From contig NZ_JASLIP010000079.1 of the NCBI RefSeq assembly GCF_030152825.1, forward strand, positions 1 through 41,893: a stretch of DNA of 41,893 nt, read 5' to 3'. Made by a program: the position numbers and the translations under genes. The notes below the pieces were generated by a model, which was not told where the DNA came from, searched no databases, and was given only the letters and a program-made list of their open reading frames with translations. This stretch comes from Corynebacterium sp. GTDB lineage: Bacteria > Actinomycetota > Actinomycetes > Mycobacteriales > Mycobacteriaceae. Positions 31,609 to 38,788 of the stretch are shown piece by piece; the first letter of the stretch is position 1, and each line of letters starts with the position of its first letter.

Positions 31609-33371
31609 TGGCAACGCTTACTCGTCGCCGCGTCCTGCAGAGCATGGCGGCCACCGGTGGGGTGGCCGCCGCTGGAAGCCTACTGCCGGCCGTTCACGCG
31701 GCCCCCGCCCGCACCGTGCTGGGCGCGGAGAACTGGGACCGCGAGGTTTTCGCTCATTCCGTGGCCTCCGGGGACCCGACCGCCAGCTCCGTCATTATCT
31801 GGACCCGCGTGACCCCAACGAAGGAGGCGCAGCCCGGATCGGGGAAGGGGCCGGACGTTCCCGTGACGTGGGAGGTCGCCACCGACCCCGAATTTAAGGA
31901 CGTCGCTGCGTCCGGGAAGGTCACCGCCAGCGCCGAGTTCGACCACACTGTCAAGGTCGACGCCACCGGCCTGGGGTCGGCCACCACATACTTTTATCGC
32001 TTCACGGCCGACCTGGGTGATCGGAAGGCGACCTCCCGGGTGGGGCGCACCCGAACCGCCCCGGGCTCGGGCGATAATGTCAGCGCGATCCGCTTCGGCG
32101 TGTGCAGCTGCTCGAACTACGAGGCCGGATTTTTCCGCAGCTACCGGGACATGGCCGAACGCGACGACCTGGAGTTCGTCCTGCATCTGGGGGATTACAC
32201 CTATGAATACGAGACGGGCGGTTACACCGGGATGTACGGCCAGCAGGCTCGCACCGTGGAGCCTGCGCACGTCACCAAGACGCTCGCGGACTTTCGCATT
32301 CGCCAGGGCTGCTACCGCCAGGACGACGACCTCGCCGACCTGCACGCCGCCAAGCCAATGGTGTGCGTGTGGGATGATCACGAGTTCGCGGATAACAACT
32401 GGCGCGAGGGTGCGACCGGAACGAGTTTTAAGAAGGGGGACGACTACCAGGCCCTCAAGGCAGCTGCCTCTCGCGCGTACTTCGAGTGGATGCCAGTGCG
32501 GGTGCGTCCCGATGCGCGCGCCCAGCACCTTTACCGTACCCTGCAGTACGGGCCGTTGATGGAGATCATCATTCCGGACCTGCGCTCTTACCGCGATGCA
32601 CAACTGATCCAGTCCGGTGACCACTTGCTGGACTCTGACCCTGACTTCATTCGCGCCGCTGGTCGTGAGGGGCGCACCATGATGGGGCGCAGCCAGTTCG
32701 AGTGGTTCGGTAACGCCGTCAAGTCCTCCACCGCGAAGTGGCAGGTCATCGCAAACTCTGTGATGTTCGCGCCGATGACACTCCCGGCGACCCTGGACCC
32801 GAGGCTGCAGACCTGGCTGGTGGAGAAGATCGGCTTGCCGGAGCAGGGTATCCCGCTGAACCCTGACCAATGGGACGGCTACATGGTGGAGCGACAGAAG
32901 ATCATTGACATGATCGCCGGGCTGCCGGATAAGAACGTGGTCTTCCTGACCGGGGATATCCACAGCTCCTGGGCGAACGATATCCCGAGGGATGTCTTCG
33001 GCTACCGCACGGGCCAGAACACGAAGGCGGTGGCCACCGAGTTTGTGACCCCGTCGGTGACGGCGAACGGGGCCTTTGACTCAATTGCCGTCATCCGCAG
33101 CCTCGACGCCGCCACCCGGCAGTTGCTCTACACAGGTGAGAACCTGCTCTCCGGAGTTAACCGGTGGTTCAAGTGGATCAACTTCACCCACCACGGCTAC
33201 ATGGCGGTGGAGGTCGGCCAGGAGGCGACGCACTGCGACTGGCACTTCGTTGATCACGTGATGAGTAAGGACACCCCATTCCGCCTGGGCAATAGTTTCC
33301 GGTCCGATGTGGGGTCTCCTGGTGCCCGGAGCGTTGCCGCGGGGCTGAATCGCGCCCAGCGGGTCTACTGA
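31608..33371 (+). CDS. phoD: Tat-exported alkaline phosphatase/phosphodiesterase PhoD
   Basis: A 587-residue PhoD-family metalloenzyme. The twin-arginine signal TRRRVLQ (residues 5-11) with an Ala-rich core ending AVHAAPA shows Tat export. An N-terminal fibronectin-like domain (VASGDPTASSVIIWTRV) precedes the catalytic part with GVCSCSNYEAG, HLGDYTYEYETG, VWDDHEFADNNW and LTGDIHSSW, which hold the metal ligands. The ribosome binding site GGAGGTGG is inside the end of the PAP2 gene. PhoD enzymes release phosphate from phosphodiesters such as teichoic acid or phospholipid and are usually induced on phosphate starvation. Tat and Sec routes are thus combined in a single operon. Confidence 0.94.
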   Translation: MATLTRRRVLQSMAATGGVAAAGSLLPAVHAAPARTVLGAENWDREVFAHSVASGDPTASSVIIWTRVTPTKEAQPGSGKGPDVPVTWEVATDPEFKDVAASGKVTASAEFDHTVKVDATGLGSATTYFYRFTADLGDRKATSRVGRTRTAPGSGDNVSAIRFGVCSCSNYEAGFFRSYRDMAERDDLEFVLHLGDYTYEYETGGYTGMYGQQARTVEPAHVTKTLADFRIRQGCYRQDDDLADLHAAKPMVCVWDDHEFADNNWREGATGTSFKKGDDYQALKAAASRAYFEWMPVRVRPDARAQHLYRTLQYGPLMEIIIPDLRSYRDAQLIQSGDHLLDSDPDFIRAAGREGRTMMGRSQFEWFGNAVKSSTAKWQVIANSVMFAPMTLPATLDPRLQTWLVEKIGLPEQGIPLNPDQWDGYMVERQKIIDMIAGLPDKNVVFLTGDIHSSWANDIPRDVFGYRTGQNTKAVATEFVTPSVTANGAFDSIAVIRSLDAATRQLLYTGENLLSGVNRWFKWINFTHHGYMAVEVGQEATHCDWHFVDHVMSKDTPFRLGNSFRSDVGSPGARSVAAGLNRAQRVY

Positions 33372-33412
33372 CCGGACTGGGAGCGGGGCGGGGCAGCTGG
33401 GCTGGGGTGCTG

Positions 33413-33943
33413 CTAGAAGCGGTAGACCATGACGTAGCACTCCTCGTGGGGTGCCACGACATGGTCGACGAAGCCGAACTTGGAGTACATGCGGCGGGCG
33501 CGGTCATTGCCGAAGTCCACCGCCAGGCTGACGGAGTGGTAGCCCTTCGCACGGGCGTGATCCAGGGTCGCGGCCAGTAGCCTGCGGCCCAGCCCAAGGC
33601 CGGTCATCGTCGGGCGGAGCGCGATGGCCAGCTCCGGGATGTCATCGGAGATATAGCCCGCGCCGGGCTCGGATTCGGTGAAGTTACGCAGCCACGCAGC
33701 GCCCGCGGGTGCGCCCTCGTACTCAGCGATGATTCCGCCCTGCTCCGCGGTCCACATGTCCACGTAACGGACCAGATCGTCCTGGAAGTGCTCGGAGACG
33801 TCCTTTCCAGGATCACCCCAGGTATCAGTTTCGCGGAACATTTCCGTGATGAATCCGCGGTCGCCCTCGCTCGCGACGCGAAAAGTAAGCGCGCCGGTGG
33901 ACGGGCGCTCGGCTGCTGACTCTGCCTGAATATCCTCGCTCAT
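33413..33943 (-). CDS. GNAT-family N-acetyltransferase
   Basis: A 176-residue acetyltransferase. The acetyl-CoA-binding motif A is seen as IALRPTMTGLGLGRRLLAATLDHA; SLAVDFGNDRARRMYSKFGF is motif B. The ATG at 33943 was taken rather than the frame start at 34012 because TATATT lies 6 bases upstream with no ribosome binding site between (leaderless). It converges on phoD with 41 bases between the stops. The substrate cannot be told from sequence. Confidence 0.88.
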   Translation of the reverse strand: MSEDIQAESAAERPSTGALTFRVASEGDRGFITEMFRETDTWGDPGKDVSEHFQDDLVRYVDMWTAEQGGIIAEYEGAPAGAAWLRNFTESEPGAGYISDDIPELAIALRPTMTGLGLGRRLLAATLDHARAKGYHSVSLAVDFGNDRARRMYSKFGFVDHVVAPHEECYVMVYRF

Positions 33944-33949
33944 GCCACA

Positions 33950-33955
33950 AATATA
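33950..33955 (-). promoter_or_regulatory. -10 element TATATT of the GNAT gene
   Basis: Read on the minus strand, TATATT is followed by TGTGGC and then the ATG, a 6-base gap. It directly follows the hairpin at 33959-34005. Confidence 0.5.
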
Positions 33956-33958
33956 GAA

Positions 33959-34005
33959 CACCGGCGCCGAGCCGCGGGATCGGGGATCCGCGCGCGGCGC
34001 CGGTG
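33959..34005 (-). terminator. Long hairpin between the L,D-transpeptidase and GNAT genes
   Basis: CACCGGCGCCG (33959-33969) and CGGCGCCGGTG (33995-34005) are perfect 11-bp inverted copies; the inner bases GGGATC/GATCC pair further. On the minus strand the hairpin is followed by GTTCTATATTTG, T-rich enough for termination of the upstream L,D-transpeptidase transcript. Confidence 0.7.
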
Positions 34006-34042
34006 CGCTCAAATATTTAAGGAGCTCTCAACAGCTCGGGAA

Positions 34043-34837
34043 TTAGTAGATGTAGACCTTGTCGCCCGGCTGCAGGTAGTTGAAGAAAGTCCGAGCAGCC
34101 TCGCCGTTCATGCGAACGCAGCCGGCGGAATGCACATTGGTCGTGCCCTGGTGGAAGGCGTGACCGTTGTTCGTGAAGTAAACGGCGTACGGCATCGGTG
34201 CGTTACCGAACTCGTAGCTGATCTCGTCCTTGACCTTGCGGGTCACCGTGAACATGCCACGCGGGGTCTCCTGGCCTGGGCGGCCGGTGGAGACGATGAC
34301 CGGGCCGTAGGAGCGCTTGCCGCCCTTCTGCAGCCAGGCGCGCTGTCCCTTGATGTCCACGCATGCGTGTGCGGAGGCCGGGCACGGGTTGGACGCCGGG
34401 CGGGCCTGCTTCTTCGGGGCCTGCTTCTTTGGCGCTGGCTTCGGTGCACGGGCCACCTCGCGCTGCTGCAGGGCACCCGGTGCGACGGCGTTGACGAAGT
34501 TATCGATGCCCTGGATCACCGGGGTGCGGAACTGCGGCGGCAGGTTCTTGGCCTGGGCTACCAGCGCGTCGCGGGCGTTCAGCAGAGCGGTCACGCCGTT
34601 GGCCTGAGCCTGGCGCAGCTGGGCGTCGAAGTCGGCCTGCAGCTGGGCGATCTGCGGCGGCAGGGAGGGGGCTGCCACGGGGGAGCCGAGCTGCGGGGCA
34701 GCGCTGGCCTCGGAGGCGGTGGCGACGGATGCTCCGATGCCGAGGGTGGAGGCGCCGAGCGCGAGGGCAGCAGCGCCCGCGAACTGCTTCTTGGAGGTGT
34801 TGGACGCCTTGCGGTGCTTGCCGGTGTAACGAGTCAT
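34043..34837 (-). CDS. Secreted L,D-transpeptidase (YkuD family)
   Basis: A 264-residue exported cell-wall enzyme forming 3-3 peptide cross-links or attaching proteins to peptidoglycan. The ATG at 34837 starts a basic leader, a hydrophobic core and a likely cleavage after ASEASA. A helical segment (residues 55-125) and a Pro/Lys/Ala-rich linker (APKPAPKKQAPKKQ) precede the catalytic domain. That domain has VIVSTGRPGQETPRGMF, HAFHQGT and HSAGCVRMN with the nucleophile Cys240. The usual SHGC motif reads SAGC here. Cys152 and Cys159 flank the start of the domain and may be paired. A TATTCT -10 ends 7 bases before the ATG (leaderless). The frame is open to 34936, but the extra residues are not signal-like. 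Confidence 0.9.
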   Translation of the reverse strand: MTRYTGKHRKASNTSKKQFAGAAALALGASTLGIGASVATASEASAAPQLGSPVAAPSLPPQIAQLQADFDAQLRQAQANGVTALLNARDALVAQAKNLPPQFRTPVIQGIDNFVNAVAPGALQQREVARAPKPAPKKQAPKKQARPASNPCPASAHACVDIKGQRAWLQKGGKRSYGPVIVSTGRPGQETPRGMFTVTRKVKDEISYEFGNAPMPYAVYFTNNGHAFHQGTTNVHSAGCVRMNGEAARTFFNYLQPGDKVYIY

Positions 34838-34844
34838 GCGTTTC

Positions 34845-34850
34845 AGAATA
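34845..34850 (-). promoter_or_regulatory. -10 element TATTCT of the L,D-transpeptidase gene
   Basis: On the minus strand TATTCT is followed by GAAACGC and ATG. The 7-base gap and lack of a ribosome binding site point to leaderless initiation. Confidence 0.45.
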
Positions 34851-34873
34851 AACCCATTTGTACGTGAGAGAAA

Positions 34874-34930
34874 GCTGAACGCGCCGGGTGAGTCGCCTGT
34901 TAATGCTGCGTTTAGCTGGCTGCGTTCAGC
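34874..34930. repeat. Direct and inverted repeats upstream of the two-component system
   Basis: GCTGCGTTTAGC and GCTGCGTTCAGC are near-identical direct copies starting 14 bases apart (34905-34916 and 34919-34930). GCTGAACGC at 34874-34882 is the exact inverted copy of GCGTTCAGC at 34922-34930. They lie in the gap between the divergent L,D-transpeptidase and phoR genes. Confidence 0.6.
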
Positions 34931-35052
34931 GGGCAACGCTGCCCGTGGGGTGGCAGCGGGCGAGCCAGTCCCCGGATCCGCCGCTAACGCGTCTCAACGT
35001 TTCCGGGTGCCCGCACCGTTCGCGCCGGGAATATTCTCCAGCGGTCAAGCGC

Positions 35053-35082
35053 TAAAATATGTACAGCAAGCATTCAGCAAGC
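35053..35082 (+). promoter_or_regulatory. phoR promoter with 11-bp-phased direct repeat
   Basis: A -10 TAAAAT (35053-35058) is followed by CAGCAAGC-ATT-CAGCAAGC (35064-35082), an exact 8-base direct repeat with 11-base period. OmpR/PhoB-family regulators typically bind such repeats, and a loosely conserved 8-bp tandem repeat is what I recall for C. glutamicum PhoR. Position over the transcript start would fit autoregulation. Confidence 0.5.
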
Positions 35083-35121
35083 TCCCAGTCTCGGTGGAAG
35101 CAGATCGGTGAAGATAGAGCC

Positions 35122-35829
35122 ATGACTACCCCAAACACGCAGCCCGTTAAGGTTCTCGTCGTCGACGATGAGGACAACATCTCCGATCTGATCAAGGTCA
35201 GCCTGAAGTTCCAGGGCTTCGACGTGGAGACCGCTGACAACGGGCAGACCGCGCTGGAGATCGCGGATACCTACCGCCCCGACGCCTTCATCCTGGACGT
35301 CATGATGCCCGGCATGGACGGCTTCACCCTGCTCAACAAGCTCCGCGAGGCCGGCCACGACGCCCCGGTACTGTTCCTTACCGCCAAGGACGGCGTGGAG
35401 GACCGCATCCACGGCCTGACCATCGGCGCGGACGACTACGTCACCAAGCCCTTCTCTCTGGAGGAGGTCATCACCCGACTGCGTGTGATCCTGCGCCGCG
35501 TGGCAAAGGATGACTCCGAGGAATCCAGCCTCATCACCTACGAGGACATCACCCTGGACGACGACATGCACGAGGTCACCAAGGCCGGGGAGGTCGTAGA
35601 CCTGTCCCCGACGGAGTTCCAGCTGCTGCGCTACCTGATGGTCAACGCAGAAGTTGTCCTCTCCAAGTCCAAGATCCTGGATCACGTGTGGAACTACGAC
35701 TTCGGCGGGGACGGCAACGTCGTCGAGTCCTACGTCTCCTACCTGCGCCGGAAGATCGACACGAAGGAGCCCCGCCTGATCCACACCGTCCGCGGCGTGG
35801 GTTACGTGCTGCGTAAGCCACGCTCCTAG
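35122..35829 (+). CDS. phoR: OmpR/PhoB-type response regulator, PhoR-like
   Basis: A 235-residue regulator with a receiver domain (acidic pair D15/D16, phospho-acceptor D59 in FILDVMMPG, T87, K109) and a winged-helix DNA-binding domain (LSPTEFQLLRYLM, KILDHVWNYDFGG, VRGVGYVLRKP). The ATG at 35122 was chosen because the receiver fold starts a few residues later and GAAGATAG lies before it; the longer frame to 35059 overlaps the promoter. Position near HIT, purD and purB matches the phoRS locus (cg2888/cg2887) of C. glutamicum, which governs phosphate starvation genes. The name rests on synteny and similarity from memory; a related TcrX/PrrA-type role cannot be excluded. Confidence 0.85.
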   Translation: MTTPNTQPVKVLVVDDEDNISDLIKVSLKFQGFDVETADNGQTALEIADTYRPDAFILDVMMPGMDGFTLLNKLREAGHDAPVLFLTAKDGVEDRIHGLTIGADDYVTKPFSLEEVITRLRVILRRVAKDDSEESSLITYEDITLDDDMHEVTKAGEVVDLSPTEFQLLRYLMVNAEVVLSKSKILDHVWNYDFGGDGNVVESYVSYLRRKIDTKEPRLIHTVRGVGYVLRKPRS

Positions 35830-35842
35830 GTTTCCCTGGTCG

Positions 35843-37432
35843 ATGGTTTCCCTCTCTGAGCATTCGGACGTCTCCGCAGCCGGTACAGCGAACCCCGCTG
35901 GTTCCCCCGGCGCGGACGATGCCGGCACCGCTGGCTGGCCGGTAGATGACGAGCACGGTGAGTTCCAGCGTCCCGGGCGCTTCCTGTCGAACTTCCCGCT
36001 GCGCGTCAGCCTCGTCGTCGTCATGACCTTCCTCGCCGCGCTCGGCCTGTCCTTTTCCGGCGCGGTGACGACCTCCACGCTGCAGCACTTCATGGTCTCG
36101 CGCGTGGACGACCAGCTCAACAGTGCGATCAATGGCTGGGCCTACCGGACCACCGACGACGAACGCTCCTACCAGGACAGGCCCGGTAGCAGCATCCCGC
36201 AGCCCAACCGTCCGCCCACGGATTTCTTCGTCCGCGTGGTGGACGGGGAGATCTCCATCGAACCGCTGAACTCGGTCTTCGATTCCGCCCCGGAGCTGCG
36301 GGGATTGGAGCAGCCGAGGGAGCCCGTGACGGTGCCCGCCCGCGCGGGTAGCGCGTCCCACGCCCCGTGGCGGGCGGCCTCCGTCGAGAACCAGGACGGC
36401 ACCGTCACCATCGTCGCCCTGCCCCTGGAGGGTGAGGAGCACACCATCCGCAGGCTGGTGTACCTGCAGATCATCATCGGTTTCCTGGTGGTGGCGTCCA
36501 TCATGATCGTCTCCCAGTACCTAGTGCGCCGCGCGCTGCGACCGCTGAACCAGGTGGAGGAGACCGCCTCCCTGATTTCCCAGGGGCACCTAGACCAGCG
36601 CGTCCCGAACTGGGAGCCGGATACCGAGGTCGGTCGCCTGGCGCAGGCCTTCAACCGGATGCTCGCGCAGATCCAGGGTGCGTTCCTCGCGGTGGGTGCC
36701 TCCGAGCGCCAGGCCCGCAAGTCCGAGGCCACGATGCGTCGCTTCATCGGGGACGCCTCCCACGAGCTGCGCACCCCGCTGACCTCCGTGCGTGGCTACG
36801 CGGAGCTCTACCGCTCCGGGGCCACCGACGATGCGGACATGGTCATCGGCCGAATCTCCGACGAGGCCGAGCGGATGGGGCTGCTGGTGGAGGACCTTTT
36901 GGCTCTGGTCCGCATGGATGAGGGCCGCCCGCTGCAAAACCAGCGGGTGGATGTGCTGGAGCTGGCGCTGCGCGCCGCCGACGGTGCCCGGGCGGGCTTC
37001 CCAGGGCGCAACATCAGCGTCGAGAATCACTACGGCTCCATCCCGGTCGTGACTGGCGACTCCAACCGCCTGCACCAGGTGATCAGCAACCTGCTCACGA
37101 ACGCGCTGAAGCACGCGGGCGAGGACGCCAACGTGAAGATCAGCCTGCTCAAGACGAGCCCTGAGCTGGTCACCATCGACGTTCAGGACGACGGTGAGGG
37201 CATTCCTGCCGACGCGCTGCCGCACCTCTTCGAGCGTTTCTACCGTCCGGACGGCTCCCGCTCCCGCGCCTCGGGTGGCTCCGGGCTGGGCCTATCCATC
37301 GTGCAGTCCCTGGTCAAGGCGCACGGCGGGGCGATCACCGTGGACTCCACGGTGGGGGAGGGCACCACGTTCAGGGTGCAGCTGCCCGTGGCGCCGGAGG
37401 ATTCTCCAGAGCGAACTTCACCAGAAGACTGA
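35843..37432 (+). CDS. phoS: Sensor histidine kinase, PhoS-like
   Basis: A 529-residue membrane kinase starting 13 bases after phoR. A polar N-terminus of about 50 residues precedes TM1 (52-76), an extracytoplasmic sensor of about 125 residues, TM2 (204-228), a HAMP domain (229-282), the dimerisation box FIGDASHELRTPL with phospho-acceptor H307, and the ATPase domain: N box (HQVISNLLTNALKHA), G1 (DVQDDGEGI), G2 (GGSGLGLSIV). The last 62 bases overlap, on the other strand, the end of the hydrolase gene. The signal is presumably phosphate-linked if orthology to C. glutamicum PhoS holds. Confidence 0.88.
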   Translation: MVSLSEHSDVSAAGTANPAGSPGADDAGTAGWPVDDEHGEFQRPGRFLSNFPLRVSLVVVMTFLAALGLSFSGAVTTSTLQHFMVSRVDDQLNSAINGWAYRTTDDERSYQDRPGSSIPQPNRPPTDFFVRVVDGEISIEPLNSVFDSAPELRGLEQPREPVTVPARAGSASHAPWRAASVENQDGTVTIVALPLEGEEHTIRRLVYLQIIIGFLVVASIMIVSQYLVRRALRPLNQVEETASLISQGHLDQRVPNWEPDTEVGRLAQAFNRMLAQIQGAFLAVGASERQARKSEATMRRFIGDASHELRTPLTSVRGYAELYRSGATDDADMVIGRISDEAERMGLLVEDLLALVRMDEGRPLQNQRVDVLELALRAADGARAGFPGRNISVENHYGSIPVVTGDSNRLHQVISNLLTNALKHAGEDANVKISLLKTSPELVTIDVQDDGEGIPADALPHLFERFYRPDGSRSRASGGSGLGLSIVQSLVKAHGGAITVDSTVGEGTTFRVQLPVAPEDSPERTSPED

Positions 37433-38234
37433 CCTTTTGGTTGCGGGGCAGCATATTGTGCGCCACCTGCAGCTGCGGGTAGAAGTCCTGCACCCGCACC
37501 AGCCGCAGCGGGCCCGGGTGCTGCGGGATACCACCGGTGGGTTCAGCATCGCCCAGGGCGAAGGCCGCGTTGAGGGGGACCATGCGGTCGTAATCGGAGG
37601 CGATCTGCGTGATCGGCACGGTGCACTCCCCGGCTGGCGCGAGCGCGTCGGCCAGTGCGGGGGAGCCCACGACCTGCTCCGCGAAAGCGGGCGCCATGAC
37701 GGTGCTGATCACCCGGTTGACCAGGGCCTCCCGCGTAGTCCCGGACCATGGCATGTGCACGCCGCGGAAGTCCGCGCCCAGGCCCACGATGTGGTTGATC
37801 GCATCCCCGCCGGCGCGGCTCGCCACGGCCAGGGAGATCAGCCCTCCCTGGGAGTGCGCGACCAGGTCGAAGGACTCCGCACCGGTGGCCTCCTGGAGAG
37901 CGGCGATCTGCGCCCGCGTTTGGGCGATGGATTGCGCCAGCGGCGTGGTTCCGTTGTCCCCATAGCTGACGGAGAACACCCGCCGGTCCCGCCCGTCGAA
38001 GGTGCTGCGCAGGTAGGGAACCATGCGCGCGAAGTTCCCGCGGCCACCCACGGTGCCGTGGACCACCACGATGGGGCGGGGCTCGGAAGGCAGCACCCGG
38101 GAGGTGGGGGATTCATCCCATTCTCCCAGATCCGGGATGTGGGCCAGCAGCGAACGTCGCGGGGTAGCCTCCTGGCCCAGACCGGAGTGCAGGATGGGGC
38201 TGCGGCCTGGGGCCCGGGGCGTAGAGGGGGACAT
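37371..38234 (-). CDS. Alpha/beta hydrolase (class 2 lipase-like)
   Basis: A 287-residue esterase or lipase. IVVVHGTVGGRGNF is the oxyanion-hole region; AHSQGG holds the nucleophile Ser128; an Asp in IASDYDRMVP and a His in VAHNMLP could complete the triad. There is no obvious signal peptide, though the N-terminal 35 residues are irregular and the start is not firmly fixed (no good ribosome binding site). It lies 22 bases after the HIT gene on the same strand, so both may be co-transcribed. Its 3' end runs 62 bases into phoS on the opposite strand. Confidence 0.85.
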   Translation of the reverse strand: MSPSTPRAPGRSPILHSGLGQEATPRRSLLAHIPDLGEWDESPTSRVLPSEPRPIVVVHGTVGGRGNFARMVPYLRSTFDGRDRRVFSVSYGDNGTTPLAQSIAQTRAQIAALQEATGAESFDLVAHSQGGLISLAVASRAGGDAINHIVGLGADFRGVHMPWSGTTREALVNRVISTVMAPAFAEQVVGSPALADALAPAGECTVPITQIASDYDRMVPLNAAFALGDAEPTGGIPQHPGPLRLVRVQDFYPQLQVAHNMLPRNQKVSLLVKFALENPPAPRAAAP

Positions 38235-38256
38235 ATCGTTCTAGAGCGCTGGTGTT

Positions 38257-38694
38257 TTAGGCCTCGTCCTCCGGTACGCCAGCAACACCATGGCTGCGCA
38301 GCTCCGCGCGGATCCGCGTCGCCGCATCGTCCATTTTTTCCGGGTCCGTCTGGTCCATCGGGATGATGTTCTGCAAGCTATAGCCGGACATGTCGGAGGC
38401 CGGGAACAAGTGAATGTGGGTGTGTGGCACCTCGAAACCAGCGATCATGTAGCCGCACCGCGGGGCATCGAAGACCTCGCAGATGGCCTTGCCGATCACC
38501 TGGGCGACCTCGTTGAGCTTGCCCCACAGCTCCGCCGGCACGTCGGTCCAGCGGTCGATCTCCTGGGTCGGGACGACCAGCACGTGGCCGTAAGCAACCG
38601 GCTCGATGGTGAGGAATGCGGCGACCTCGGCGTCGCGGTAGACGAAGCGACCTGGAAGTTCGCCGTTCATGATTTTGGTGAAAACGGTAGCCAT
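38257..38694 (-). CDS. HIT-family nucleotide-binding hydrolase
   Basis: A 145-residue histidine-triad protein; the active-site motif is HTHIHLFP, and YGHVLVVPTQEI is the conserved central strand. Such proteins hydrolyse AMP-lysine or other nucleoside phosphoramidates. The ATG at 38694 begins MATVFTKI as in other family members; the frame to 38796 is longer but lacks support. TAACAT lies 8 bases upstream, suggesting a leaderless transcript. It is divergent from purD. Confidence 0.92.
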   Translation of the reverse strand: MATVFTKIMNGELPGRFVYRDAEVAAFLTIEPVAYGHVLVVPTQEIDRWTDVPAELWGKLNEVAQVIGKAICEVFDAPRCGYMIAGFEVPHTHIHLFPASDMSGYSLQNIIPMDQTDPEKMDDAATRIRAELRSHGVAGVPEDEA

Positions 38695-38702
38695 ACCTCG
38701 CG

Positions 38703-38708
38703 ATGTTA
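38703..38708 (-). promoter_or_regulatory. -10 element TAACAT of the HIT gene
   Basis: On the minus strand TAACAT is followed by CGCGAGGT and ATG; an 8-base gap consistent with a leaderless start. Confidence 0.4.
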
Positions 38709-38774
38709 CCCGCGAAACCATCGACGAACACCGGCTTTGGGGCAGCGTCACGCCGCGCTGTCTGGCTGGCTCGC

Positions 38775-38780
38775 TAGACT
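38775..38780 (+). promoter_or_regulatory. -10 element TAGACT of purD
   Basis: TAGACT is followed by GGGACACT and the ATG at 38789. No Shine-Dalgarno sequence is present, so leaderless translation is likely. Confidence 0.45.
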
Positions 38781-38788
38781 GGGACACT

